Of a stretch of 64,000 nucleotides of DNA, positions 26,710 through 35,707 are shown piece by piece (within the stretch, counting starts at the first letter, position 1; each line of letters begins with the position of its first letter). This DNA is from DASZIT01 sp963709665 (GTDB lineage Bacteria; Actinomycetota; Acidimicrobiia; Acidimicrobiales; RAAP-2): assembly GCA_963709665.1 (NCBI GenBank), contig CAVPWU010000002.1, positions 558,001 to 622,000 on the forward strand. The letters are read 5' to 3'. The notes beneath the pieces are model-generated. The model searched no databases and had not been told where the DNA came from. It saw only the letters and a list, made by a program, of their open reading frames with translations. The position numbers and the translations under genes are program-made.

Positions 26710-27999
26710 ATGCCGGTGTCCGCGGCTGACCGGCCGGGCGGCTCCGCCCACGGGCTCCGGCTCCACGGCTGGCACGACACCGTGGTGGTGGGGGTGGTGC
26801 TGGCCGCTCTGGCCTCGGGCTTCGGACAGTTCGGGGTGGTGGCGGCGCTGGGCGACGTGGCCCGGGCCTTCGGGCAGGTGACCCACGGGGCGACCACCGC
26901 CGACCAGGCCGGCCTGTCGGGGACCCGCCTGGGCCTGGGGCTGGCCATCATCCGCCTCGCCTCACTGGCCAGCCTGCCGGTGGCCGGCCTGGCCGACCGG
27001 TACGGGCGCCGGCGCATGATCCTGGTGACCGTGGGGGTCGGCCTGGCCCTGACGGTGGCGGCGGCGGCCAGCCCCGGGTACTGGTGGTTCGTGGCCATCT
27101 TCGCCCTCGGCCGCCCCTTCCTCAGCGCCACCAACGCCCTGACCCAGGTGACGGCGGCCGAGCAGACCGGCTCCCGCGACCGGGCCCGGGCGGTGGCCTT
27201 CGTGGCGGCGGGCTACGGGGTGGGGGCCGGCCTGGTGGCCATCATCCACAGCCTGGCCTCCTCCTCGCTCGGCTTCCGGGGGATCTGCGCGCTGGCCGCC
27301 GTCCCCCTGGTGGCGCTGCCGTTGATCGCCCGGTGGGTGCGGGAGCCCGACCGGTTCGCGGTGGCCGCCGCCACCGGCCACCCGGTGCCGGTGCTGGGGG
27401 CGATCGGTCCGGCCTTCCGGGGCCGGCTGGCCGTCATCGCCCTCCTGGGCTTCGCCGTCTCGGTGATCACCGGCCCGGCCAACAGCTTCGTCTTCCTCTA
27501 CGCCCAGAATGTGGTCCACCTCCCCGGCTCGGTGACCGCCGCCATGGTGGTGGCCGCCGGCCTCACCGGGCTGGCCGGCCTGCTCCTCGGGCGGTGGCTG
27601 TCCGACCAGTGGGGACGCCGGCCGACCGGGGCGGTCGGGATGGTGGGGGTGGCGGTGTCCGGCACGGTCGTCTACAGCGGGTCGCGTCCGGCGCTGGTGG
27701 GCGGCTACGTGGCGGGGATCCTCTTCGGGTCGGTGGTGGCGCCGGCGCTCGGGTCGATGCTGGGCGAGCTCTTCCCCACCTCGGTGCGGGCCTCGGTGGC
27801 CGGGTGGTGGCTGGCCGCCGGGGTGCTGGGGGCCGCCGCCGGCCTGGTGGTGTTCGGGGCGGTGGCCGACGCCGACAGCCGGTTCGGGCTGGCCGCCGTC
27901 CTGACCTTCCTGCCCGCCTCCGCCGCCGCCGCCCTGTTCTGGGGGGTGCCGGAGACACGGGGACGGGAGCCGGAGGACCTGTGGCCGACCACGTCGTGA
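26710..27999 (+). CDS. MFS transporter
   Basis: 429 aa, about 12 predicted membrane helices. The loop 2-3 signature of the major facilitator superfamily is clear: GLADRYGRRRMILVTVG (about residues 96-112), with a second, degenerate one in the C-terminal half (GRWLSDQWGRRPTG). The C-terminal half has GELFPTSVRASVAGWWLAAG, common in sugar/metabolite porters. Substrate unknown. ATG 26710 is used; a GTG at 26625 in another frame has a run of seven G (about 26678-26684) between it and this gene, so a longer N terminus hidden by a miscount cannot be excluded. Convergent with the SGNH hydrolase gene. Confidence 0.85.
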   Translation: MPVSAADRPGGSAHGLRLHGWHDTVVVGVVLAALASGFGQFGVVAALGDVARAFGQVTHGATTADQAGLSGTRLGLGLAIIRLASLASLPVAGLADRYGRRRMILVTVGVGLALTVAAAASPGYWWFVAIFALGRPFLSATNALTQVTAAEQTGSRDRARAVAFVAAGYGVGAGLVAIIHSLASSSLGFRGICALAAVPLVALPLIARWVREPDRFAVAAATGHPVPVLGAIGPAFRGRLAVIALLGFAVSVITGPANSFVFLYAQNVVHLPGSVTAAMVVAAGLTGLAGLLLGRWLSDQWGRRPTGAVGMVGVAVSGTVVYSGSRPALVGGYVAGILFGSVVAPALGSMLGELFPTSVRASVAGWWLAAGVLGAAAGLVVFGAVADADSRFGLAAVLTFLPASAAAALFWGVPETRGREPEDLWPTTS

Positions 28000-28015
28000 G
28001 TCCGGGGCCGTCCGG

Positions 28016-28720
28016 TCAGGCCGACCGGGCGATGAGGGCGGCCAGCGCCTGGGCCCCGGCCGGGTTCAGGTGGACCTGGTCGGCGGTGAACCACTCGGGG
28101 TGGGGTGTCGACAGCGAGTACCAGTCGGCCAGTACCGCCACCCCGGGGTAGCGGGCCACGCCGGCGGCCAGCGCCGCGTTGTCGGGGGCCTCCCAGGCCC
28201 GGGGCACGTCGACGTTGACGAAGACCACCCGCTGGACGCCGGCCGCCGCCTGCATCATGGCGTCGAAGTCGGCGTCGGTGACGGCGCCGTTGGTGCCGAG
28301 CTCCACCACCAGGACGTTGCCCAGGGTGCCGTCCGCCCGATCGGCGGCCACCACCGCGATGCCCGACTCGAACTGGCGGCTGACCAGCCCGTCGATGCGG
28401 GCGCCGGGGAGGTCCTGGGCCAGGTAGGGCTGGATGTCCAACATGATGGAGTCGCCCACCGCCGTGACCGGCCCGGTCGGCACCGGCGCGGTGGTCGTGG
28501 TGGTGGTCGGGGCCACGGTGGTGGCGGTGGTGGCGGGCACCCCGCCGGCCGACAGGACGGTGGAGGTGGTGGCGGGGGTGAGCGCCCCGGACGCCGTCCG
28601 GCTGGCCGCCGCGGTGGCGGTGGGGGTGGACCGGTTGGCCACCCCCAGGCCGACCAGGGCCCCGAGGACGGCCAGGACCACGGCGCCGATCACCAGGTCC
28701 GAGCGGCTCGTGGACTCCAT
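28016..28720 (-). CDS. Membrane-anchored SGNH/GDSL-type hydrolase
   Basis: 234 aa. An N-terminal membrane helix (residues ~9-28) and a Thr-rich linker (~30-82) lead to an SGNH esterase/acyltransferase-like domain outside the cell. Block I is AVGDSI (S91), block III VVELGTNG, and block V DQVHLNP (D214, H217). This is the type of domain found at the C terminus of acyltransferase-3 proteins that O-acetylate peptidoglycan or surface sugars, here as a free protein. Actual substrate unknown. It is convergent with an MFS gene and 18 bases after the next one on the same strand, so the latter may be co-transcribed. Confidence 0.8.
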   Translation of the reverse strand: MESTSRSDLVIGAVVLAVLGALVGLGVANRSTPTATAAASRTASGALTPATTSTVLSAGGVPATTATTVAPTTTTTTAPVPTGPVTAVGDSIMLDIQPYLAQDLPGARIDGLVSRQFESGIAVVAADRADGTLGNVLVVELGTNGAVTDADFDAMMQAAAGVQRVVFVNVDVPRAWEAPDNAALAAGVARYPGVAVLADWYSLSTPHPEWFTADQVHLNPAGAQALAALIARSA

Positions 28721-28738
28721 GGCCTCAATCTTGGCCGA

Positions 28739-29917
28739 TCAGGGTGCTTGCGAGGGGGCGTCCCGGGGGGCCCGTACCCGACTGAGCGCCCACACCACCA
28801 GGGCGGCGGCGCTGTAACCGATGCCCAGCAGCACCACCGCCGACCACCCACCCGCCCCGTAGGCGGCGCCGGTGGTGGCCGAGCCGATGGCACCACCGAC
28901 GAAGTAGGTGACCATGTAGCCGGTGTTCAGGCGGGAGCGGGCCGCCGGGTCGATGCCGAAGATGAGCTGCTGGTTCTGGATGTGGACCGCCTGGATGGCC
29001 AGGTCGGCGACCACGATCCCGACGATCAGGGCCCACAGGTGGCTCGCTCCCAGGGCCAGGAGGGCGAAGGCCCCGGTGAGCGCCAGCAGGGAGCCGCCGG
29101 TGACGACCCGCTCGAAGCCGCGGTCGGCCAGCCGACCGCTGAAGGAGGCGGCCAGGGCCCCGCCCGCCCCCAACAGTCCGAACAGGCCGATGACCGCCTC
29201 GGAGTAGCCGTAGGGCGGCCTGGCCAGCAGGAAGGCCAGGCTGGTCCAGAGCACGTTGAAGGCGGCGAACACCAGTCCCCCTAGCACCGAGCGCAGCCGG
29301 AGCAGCGGCTGGGTGCGCATCAGCTCGACCACGGAGGTCAGGACCGCGGCGTACCGGGGGCGGGGGCGGGGGTCCTCGCCCGGGAGGACCACGGCCAGCA
29401 GTCCGGCCAGGCTGATTACCACCACCCCGGCCACCACGTAGACCGTGCGCCACCCGGCCGCCTGGGCGATGAGGCCGGAGAAGGTCCGGGCCAGCAGGAT
29501 GCCCAGCAGCAGTCCGCTCATCACCGTCCCCACCACCCGGCCCCGGACGGCGTCGTCGGCCAGGTGGGCGGCGAACGGCACCAGGATCTGGGCGGCCACC
29601 GAGCAGATGCCGGCCACCGCCACCGCGGCGATGAGCACCCCGATGCTGGGCGAGGCCGCCGCCCCGAACAGGGCGAGGGCCGCCACCGCCAGGATGAGGG
29701 GGACCAGCCGGCGCCGGACCAGGACGTCGCCCAGGGGGACCAGCAGGGCCAGGCCCAGCCCGTAGCCGACCTGGGCGGCGGTCACCACCAGGGCGGCGGT
29801 GGCCGCCGACACGTGGAAGGTCCGCGAGATGGAGGGGAGGAGTGGCTGGGCGTAGTAGAGGTTGGCCGCCGAGATGCCGCAGGAGACGGCGAAGAGCACC
29901 ACCATGCCGGTGGTCAT
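28739..29917 (-). CDS. MFS transporter (arabinose-efflux/YdhP-like)
   Basis: 392 aa with about 12 membrane helices. Typical of the small drug/sugar efflux MFS type: GISAANLYYAQPLLPSISRTFHVS at the start, GYGLGLALLVPLGDVLVRRRLVP as loop 2-3, and IVVADLAIQAVHIQNQQLIFGIDPAARSRLNTGYM in the C-terminal half, a strong signature of this subgroup. The ATG follows a GGGGGG site. Substrate unknown; probably an exporter. Divergent from pgsA. Confidence 0.88.
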   Translation of the reverse strand: MTTGMVVLFAVSCGISAANLYYAQPLLPSISRTFHVSAATAALVVTAAQVGYGLGLALLVPLGDVLVRRRLVPLILAVAALALFGAAASPSIGVLIAAVAVAGICSVAAQILVPFAAHLADDAVRGRVVGTVMSGLLLGILLARTFSGLIAQAAGWRTVYVVAGVVVISLAGLLAVVLPGEDPRPRPRYAAVLTSVVELMRTQPLLRLRSVLGGLVFAAFNVLWTSLAFLLARPPYGYSEAVIGLFGLLGAGGALAASFSGRLADRGFERVVTGGSLLALTGAFALLALGASHLWALIVGIVVADLAIQAVHIQNQQLIFGIDPAARSRLNTGYMVTYFVGGAIGSATTGAAYGAGGWSAVVLLGIGYSAAALVVWALSRVRAPRDAPSQAP

Positions 29918-30039
29918 GCGCCCCCCTTGGTGGTCGGTGGGCCCCGGGGGGTGGTCGGTGGTGCTCAGGCCCGTCAGCTTATGAGGGGGTCCCGGAGGAG
30001 CGGCCGGGCCGACGGCCCCGGTCGGGGTCGCCAGCCCCG

Positions 30040-30045
30040 TAGACT
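30040..30045 (+). promoter_or_regulatory. -10 box of a leaderless transcript (pgsA)
   Basis: TAGACT ends 6 bases before GTG 30052. No ribosome site is visible. Confidence 0.45.
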
Positions 30046-30051
30046 CGGCCC

Positions 30052-30753
30052 GTGGAGGGGACCGACAGCGACGTCACCGGCGGGGAGGGCCTCGCCACCG
30101 ACGGGCAGGGCCCCGAAGGCCACGGGGAGGGCCTGGCCGCCGGCGGGGAGGGCCTCGATCGGATCCTCACGGTCCCCAACCTGATCACCCTGATCCGCCT
30201 GGCCTGCCTGCCGCTCTTCGTCTGGCTGCTGTTCGGTGACCACCGACCGACGGCGGCCGCCATCCTCCTCGGCGCCCTGGGTGCCACCGACTGGGTGGAC
30301 GGGTTCGTGGCCCGCCGCTACCACCAGGTCTCCACGGTGGGCAAGGTGCTCGACCCGGTGGCCGACCGGGTGCTGATGCTCACCGCCGTGATCAGCATCG
30401 TGGTCTACGGCGCGGTCCCGGTGTGGTTCGGGGTGGCCACCCTGGCCCGCGAGGTGGTGGTGTCGGGGGCCGTCCTGCTGCTGGCCTCGCTGGGGGCCAG
30501 GCGGATCGACGTTCTGTGGGTGGGCAAGGCGGGTACCTTCGCACTGATGTTCTCCTACCCCGCCTTCCTCCTCAGCGACGGATCGGCCGGGTGGCAGGTC
30601 CCGGTCCGGGTGGTGGCCTGGGTCACCGGGGTGATCGGCCTCACCCTGGCATGGGTCGCCGCCGCCTCCTACCTGCCGGTCGCCCGCACCGCCCTGGCCG
30701 AGGGACGTCGTGCACGGACAGGCGGGACTCCTGCCGGAGAGGGGGCACGGTGA
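30052..30753 (+). CDS. pgsA: CDP-alcohol phosphatidyltransferase (PgsA-like)
   Basis: Transfers a phosphatidyl group from CDP-diacylglycerol to glycerol-3-phosphate or a related alcohol, in the membrane. 233 aa. The family signature D-x2-DG-x2-AR-x8-G-x3-D-x3-D is complete: DWVDGFVARRYHQVSTVGKVLDPVADR. An N-terminal Gly/Glu-rich extension (~36 residues) precedes LTVPNLITLIRLACLPLF. Four to five membrane helices follow. It heads a block with the same order as mycobacterial pgsA2...gcvH-garA. Its stop overlaps the GTG of the next gene (GTGA), so they are coupled. Confidence 0.88.
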   Translation: MEGTDSDVTGGEGLATDGQGPEGHGEGLAAGGEGLDRILTVPNLITLIRLACLPLFVWLLFGDHRPTAAAILLGALGATDWVDGFVARRYHQVSTVGKVLDPVADRVLMLTAVISIVVYGAVPVWFGVATLAREVVVSGAVLLLASLGARRIDVLWVGKAGTFALMFSYPAFLLSDGSAGWQVPVRVVAWVTGVIGLTLAWVAAASYLPVARTALAEGRRARTGGTPAGEGAR

Positions 30754-33237
30754 AGGCGGTGATCATGGCCGGCGGCGAGGGGACCCGGCTCCGGCCGCTC
30801 ACCTCCAATCAGCCCAAGCCCATGCTGCCCATGGCCAACGTGCCGATGATGGAGCACGTGGTCAACCTCCTCCGCCAGCACGGGTTCGAGGACATCGTGG
30901 TCACCGTGGCCTTCATGGCCAACGCCATCCGGACCTACTTCGGCGACGGCTCGGAGTTCGGCGTCCGGATGGTCTACGCCACCGAGGCCACCCCACTGGG
31001 CACCGCCGGGTCGGTCCGCAACGCCATGGACGAGCTCGACGAGCGGTTCCTGGTCATCTCCGGGGACGTCCTCACCGACATCGACCTGTCGGAGGTGGTG
31101 GCCTTCCACGAGAAGCGGGGGGCCCTGGCCACCCTGGCCCTCAAGGCGGTGGACAACCCCCTGGAGTTCGGCATCGTGATCACCCGGGAGGACGGCACCG
31201 TCGAGCGGTTCCTGGAGAAGCCGACCTGGGGCCAGGTGTTCAGCGACACCATCAACACCGGCATCTACGTGCTCGAGCCGGAGATCTTCGACTACATCCC
31301 CGACGGCCGGCCGGTGGACTTCTCGGGGGAGTCGTTCCCCGCCGTCCTCGACGACGGCCGTCCGCTCTTCGGGTACGTGGCCGACGGTTACTGGGAGGAC
31401 GTGGGCACCCTCGAGGCGTACCTCAAGGCGCACCAGGACATCCTCGACCGGCGGGTGAACGTGGACATCGCCGGGTTCCAGCTCCGGCCCGGGGTGTGGC
31501 TGGGCAAGGGCGCCCAGATCGACCCGTCGGTGGACATCGTGGGACCGGCGGTGATCGGCGACAACTGCGTGGTGGGGCCCGGGGCCAGTCTGGGCGAGTA
31601 CTGCTCCCTGGGACGCAACGTCCGCATCGGCGACACCGCCGTGCTGCAGCGCTCGGTGGTCCACGACAACTCCTACCTCGGCTCCGGGGTCCGGGTCGAC
31701 GGCAGCGTGCTGGGACGGGGCTCCGACCTGCGTCACGGGGCCCGGTGCGAGGAGGGCGTGGTCCTGGGCGAGCACAGCCTGATCGGTGCCGGCGCCGAGA
31801 TCAAGGCCGGGGTCAAGGTCTACCCGTTCAAGACGGTGGAGGCCGGGGCCATCGTCAACTCCTCCATCGTGTGGGAGTCCCGCGGCGCCCGCTCGCTCTT
31901 CGGCCGGGACGGGGTCCGGGGCCTGGCCAACGTGGACATCAGCCCGGAGCTGGCGGTGCGCCTCTCGATGGCCTGGGCGTCCACCCTCGAGAAGGGCGCC
32001 ACCGTCACCACCTCCCGCGACACCAGCCGGGCCGCCCGGGTCCTCAAGCGGGCGGTGATGGTCGGCTGCAACGCCGCCGGGGTCAACGTCGACGACCTCG
32101 AGGCGGCCACCGTGCCCGTCACCCGGTTTCAGGTCCAGTCGTCGGCCAGCTCGGCGGGGATCACCGTGCGGCTGGCCCCCGACGACCCCGAATCGGTGGT
32201 CCTGCGCTTCTTCGACAAGGACGGCATCGACGTCGACGAGTCCACCCAGCGGAAGATCGAGCGCCTCTACTACCGCGAGGACTTCCGCCGGGTGCTGGCC
32301 CGGGAGATCGGCGACATCGGGTTCCCGCCCCGGGCCCTCGAGTACTACACCGCCGGCCTCATCGACTCGGTGGGCCTGGGGGAGGGCCACGACCGGGGGC
32401 TGAAGCTGGTCCTCGACTACTCGTTCGGCACCGCCAGCTTCGTGATGCCCAACCTCCTGGCCAAGCTGGAGGCGGAGGTGCTGGTGGTCAACCCCTACGC
32501 CAACACCGCCGGGGCCACCACCTTCGACCGGCAGGCCAACGCCGCCCGGGTGGCGGAGCTGGTCCGGGCATCGGGGGCCAGCCTGGGGGCGGTGATCGAC
32601 CCGGGGGCCGAGCACGTCACCATCGTCGACGACGAGGGACACGCCCTGTCCGACGACGAGGCGTTGCTGGTGCTGCTCACCCTGGTCACCGAGGTCGCAC
32701 CCCGGGGGCCGGGTGGCGCTGCCGGTGGCGGTCAGCCGGGCCGCCGAGGAGATCTGCCGGGCGACCGACACCGAGATCGTCTGGACCAAGCTCTCCACCT
32801 CCCACCTGATGGAGGTGGCCAGCACCGAGGACGTCATCCTGGCGGCCAGCCAGGCGGGCGGCTTCATCTTCCCGTCCTTCCTGCCCGCCTACGACGCGGC
32901 GGCCACCCTGGTCAACGTGATCGCCCTGCTGCAGCAGGCCGGCCGGCGCCTCTCCGACCTGGTGGCCTCCCTGCCCCGCGTCCACATCGCCCACCAGGCG
33001 GTCCACACCCCGTGGGAGCAGAAGGGGATGGTCATGCGCACCCTGGTGGAGCGGTCCGAGGGCCGGGACCTGGTTCTGGTGGACGGGGTCAAGGTCCTGG
33101 AGCCCGACGGGTGGGCCCTGGTCCTGCCCGACCCCGAGGAGCCGGTCACCCACGTGTGGGCTGAGGGCGCCAGCGACGCCCAGGCCGGCGCCCGGGCCCA
33201 GGAGTACGCCGTCCGGCTCCGGCAGCTCCTGCGCTGA
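30750..33237 (+). CDS. Mannose-1-phosphate guanylyltransferase/phosphomannomutase-like fusion (one frameshift)
   Basis: N-terminal half: nucleotidyltransferase, MKAVIMAGGEGTRLRPLTSNQPKPMLPMANVPMMEHVV, then left-handed beta-helix repeats (about 255-380). C-terminal half: phosphohexomutase-like region (FGRDGVRGLANVDISPELAVRLSMAW, VTTSRDTSRAARVLKRAVMVGCNAAGVNVDDL). Together this should make GDP-mannose or a related nucleotide sugar for glycans or phosphatidylinositol mannosides. The usual mutase serine loop TASHNP is not seen; VTTSRDTSR stands in its place, so mutase activity is doubtful. The frame breaks near 32700-32703 (CCCC; removing one C restores VAPGGRVALPVAVSRAAEEICR). A single-base sequence error in a homopolymer is the likely reason. 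Repaired length ~828 aa. Confidence 0.83.
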
Positions 33238-33299
33238 GTCGCGTCCTCCCCGGAACCGCCAGCGGCACCTCTCAGCCCGGTCGGGTATCGTCCGCAGCT

Positions 33300-33680
33300 A
33301 TGAACGTGCCTGACGAGCTCCACTACTCGAACGATCACGAGTGGATCGGGACGGTGGGCGACCGGGTGCGGGTGGGGATCACCGACTACGCCCAGGACGC
33401 CCTGGGCGACGTGGTCTTCGTCGACCTCCCCGCCGACGGCACCACCGTCGAGGCCGGGGGCGTGCTGGGCGAGGTGGAGTCGACCAAGTCGGTGTCCGAG
33501 ATCTACGCCCCGGTGGCCGGCCAGGTGGTGGCGGTCAATGGGGCACTGGCGGAGGCGCCGGAGCAGCTCAACTCGGACCCCTACGGAGAGGGGTGGATCT
33601 GCGAGATCCTCCCGACGGATCCGGCGTCGGTGGACGCCCTGCTGGACGCCGGCGCCTACCGGCAGCTGACCGCCGACTGA
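33300..33680 (+). CDS. gcvH: Glycine cleavage system H protein
   Basis: Lipoyl carrier that shuttles the aminomethyl group between the P and T proteins. 126 aa, standard length. Family landmarks: YSNDHEWIGTVGDRVRVGITDYAQDALGDVVFVDLP and the lipoylated lysine in VESTKSVSE (K63), followed by IYAPVAGQVVAVN. A TATCGT box ends 8 bases before the ATG. The P and T genes are not in the window. It is followed by garA-merR-nuclease, the same order as Rv1826-Rv1829 in Mycobacterium. Confidence 0.96.
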   Translation: MNVPDELHYSNDHEWIGTVGDRVRVGITDYAQDALGDVVFVDLPADGTTVEAGGVLGEVESTKSVSEIYAPVAGQVVAVNGALAEAPEQLNSDPYGEGWICEILPTDPASVDALLDAGAYRQLTAD

Positions 33681-33732
33681 CGGCTACGGACCGGCACGCG
33701 GCCGGAGAATCGAAGGAACGGGAGCGACTACC

Positions 33733-34215
33733 GTGGTCGATGTGTTCTGCCACAACTGCGGCCACCGCAACCCCGCCGGGGTGAACTTCTGCTCCTCGTG
33801 CGGAGCGGTGCTGGTGGCTGCCTCCTCCGACACCACCATCTCGGTGCAGCCGGTGGAGGATGTCAGCGACGGCGTCGACGACGCCACCGCCCTGGGTCTG
33901 GTCGAACTGCCGCGGGGGGCGGGCATGCTGGTGGTGAAGCGGGGTCCCAACACCGGGGTGCGCTTCGTCCTCGACTCGGAGGTCACCCGGGCCGGCCGCC
34001 ATCCGGAGAGTGACATCTTCCTCGACGACATCACGGTGTCCCGCCGCCACGCCGAGTTCCTCACCCGGGACAACGTGACCAGCGTCCGCGACGTCGGCTC
34101 GCTCAACGGCACCTACGTGAACCGCGAGCGGATCGAGGAAGCGACCCTCTCCAGCGGGGACGAGGTGCAGATCGGGAAGTTCAAGCTGTTGTTTCTGGTG
34201 GCCGCGGGCGAATGA
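33733..34215 (+). CDS. garA: GarA/OdhI-like FHA protein with N-terminal zinc ribbon
   Basis: 160 aa. FHA phosphothreonine-binding domain at about 65-155 (GRHPESDIFLDDITVSRRHAEF...VRDVGSLNGTYVNRERI). In Mycobacterium GarA and Corynebacterium OdhI, phosphorylation of an N-terminal Thr in an ETTS-type motif switches binding to 2-oxoglutarate-using enzymes. Here the matching spot is SSDTTISV (T34/T35). Unlike those proteins it begins with a CxxC-x10-CxxC zinc ribbon (C6, C9, C20, C23). Targets would include 2-oxoglutarate dehydrogenase-type enzymes, glutamate dehydrogenase and glutamate synthase; gltBD and korAB lie in this window, but binding is inference. GTG start taken; no kinase gene is near. 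Confidence 0.88.
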   Translation: MVDVFCHNCGHRNPAGVNFCSSCGAVLVAASSDTTISVQPVEDVSDGVDDATALGLVELPRGAGMLVVKRGPNTGVRFVLDSEVTRAGRHPESDIFLDDITVSRRHAEFLTRDNVTSVRDVGSLNGTYVNRERIEEATLSSGDEVQIGKFKLLFLVAAGE

Positions 34216-34252
34216 CGGCCGACGTAGGGGAGCCCGGCGGGGGGAGGGGGCG

Positions 34253-35623
34253 GTGAGCGGTCGGTCATACCTGTCGATCGGCGACGTGCTGACCCTGCTG
34301 CGCCAGGAGTTCCCCGACGTCACCATCTCCAAGATCCGCTTCCTCGAGAGTCAGGGGTTGGTCAACCCGGAGCGGACACCGTCCGGTTACCGGAAGTTCT
34401 ACGAGCACGATGTGGAGCGGCTCCGGTGGGTGCTCCGACAGCAACGCGAGCACTTCCTGCCGCTCAAGGTCATCAAGGACCGCCTCGACGAGGGCACCAA
34501 CGGCAGCTCCGGACGGCCGGCCCCCGCCCGGGCGGCCGCCGCTCCCGCTCCGACTCCCGCTCCCCAGCGGTCGGTGGCCGAGCCGGCCCTGGTGGGCTCC
34601 GCCCCGGCGGGAGCCGCGGTCGCCACCGGTGGGAGCGACCCGGAGCCGCTCCGGGCGGGTGCCTCCCCGGCCGGAGCGCCGGCCGGGCCCGGTCGACCCC
34701 CGACGTCCGACCGCCCGGCGGGAGGTCCCGCCCCCTCGACCGCCCCCGCCTCCTCGACCGCCCCGGCCTCCCGGCCGGCGGTGGCTTCCGAGCAGCTGCT
34801 GCCCCCGGATCCGCCCCCCGCCGCCCCGGTACCGGCGAGGAGTGAGGCGGGGGACGTCCCGCCCGCCCCACCCTCGTCCCCGACACCGACGCCGGCCTCC
34901 CCGGCGGTGCCGGTGCCGGCTGCACCCCCCACCCCGCCCCCGGCGGCGCGGGCGGCGGCCCACGAACGACCGCCCACCCCGCGGCCCGCCGCCCCGGCTC
35001 CTCCGGCCCCCGCCGCCCCGGGTCCTCCGGCCACCGTCGCCCCGGGTCCTCCGGCCCCCGCCACCCCGCCCCCCGCCGCCCCGCCCACGGCTCCTCCGGC
35101 CCCCGCCGCCCCGCCCCCGGCCCCGACCGCCCCGACCGCCCCGGAGCCCGCCCGACCGGCGGCTCCTCCCACCCGGGCGGCGACCCCCCCGATCCCCCGT
35201 GCGGCTCCGGCGGCTCCGGCGGCCCCGGCGGCATCGGCCTCCGACTCCCACATCACCCTCGAGGAGCTGGCCACCGCCTGCGGGCTCGACGCCGAGGTCC
35301 TCGGCCAGCTCCGGGAGTACGGGCTGCTCACCGTGGTGACGGTGGGTGGCGTGGAGTACTACGACGACGAGGCGGTGGCCATCGCCACCCTGGCGGCCGG
35401 CTTCGCCCGCCATGGCGTGGAGCCCCGTCACCTGCGCCTGTACAAGAACGCCGCCGACCGTGAGGCGGCCTTCGTCGAACAGATCGTCCTCCCCCTGGTC
35501 CGCCAGCGGAATCCCGACGCCCGGGCTCGGGCCGTGGCCACCAGCGACGAGCTCATCGAGCTGGGCCAGGGGCTCCGCCGGGCCCTGCTCCGGAACGCCC
35601 TGCGGGAGCTGTTCGGCAACTGA
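34253..35623 (+). CDS. ftsR: MerR-family regulator (Rv1828/FtsR-like) with very long Ala/Pro linker
   Basis: 456 aa. N-terminal winged helix-turn-helix (residues ~5-80): YLSIGDVLTLLRQEFPDVTISKIRFLESQGLVNPERTPSGYRKFYEHDVERLRWVLRQQ. C-terminal second domain (about 330-456): ITLEELATACGLDAEVLGQLREYGLLTV and RLYKNAADREAAFVEQIVLPLVRQRNPDARARA, the Rv1828-type dimer/effector part. Between them lie ~220 residues almost only of Ala, Pro, Thr and Gly with repeated APAPPAPAAPGPP-like units; the mycobacterial protein is about half the total length. In Corynebacterium the homologue (FtsR) activates ftsZ. GTG start with a GGGGGAGGGGG site upstream. The order gcvH-garA-merR-nuclease supports orthology. Confidence 0.87.
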   Translation: MSGRSYLSIGDVLTLLRQEFPDVTISKIRFLESQGLVNPERTPSGYRKFYEHDVERLRWVLRQQREHFLPLKVIKDRLDEGTNGSSGRPAPARAAAAPAPTPAPQRSVAEPALVGSAPAGAAVATGGSDPEPLRAGASPAGAPAGPGRPPTSDRPAGGPAPSTAPASSTAPASRPAVASEQLLPPDPPPAAPVPARSEAGDVPPAPPSSPTPTPASPAVPVPAAPPTPPPAARAAAHERPPTPRPAAPAPPAPAAPGPPATVAPGPPAPATPPPAAPPTAPPAPAAPPPAPTAPTAPEPARPAAPPTRAATPPIPRAAPAAPAAPAASASDSHITLEELATACGLDAEVLGQLREYGLLTVVTVGGVEYYDDEAVAIATLAAGFARHGVEPRHLRLYKNAADREAAFVEQIVLPLVRQRNPDARARAVATSDELIELGQGLRRALLRNALRELFGN

Positions 35624-35694
35624 CCGGCCCCACGCCGGCCGGTGGGCGGCCGGATCGGAGCCGGCTCCCGACCGCATCCGGCGCCGACGGCGAG

Positions 35695-35700
35695 TATGTT
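35695..35700 (+). promoter_or_regulatory. -10 box of a leaderless transcript (bifunctional nuclease)
   Basis: TATGTT, then 7 bases, then ATG 35708. This favours 35708 over the in-frame ATG at 35696, which lies inside the box. Confidence 0.5.
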
Positions 35701-35707
35701 GCAATCC

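Noticed and set aside
26625..26727. Short GTG frame before the MFS gene as a separate small gene
   Set aside because: 34 codons, no recognisable features; more likely either non-coding or a mis-framed N terminus of the MFS gene.
33238..33299. Glycine riboswitch before gcvH
   Set aside because: The gap is only 62 bases, too short for either aptamer, and shows no matching motif.
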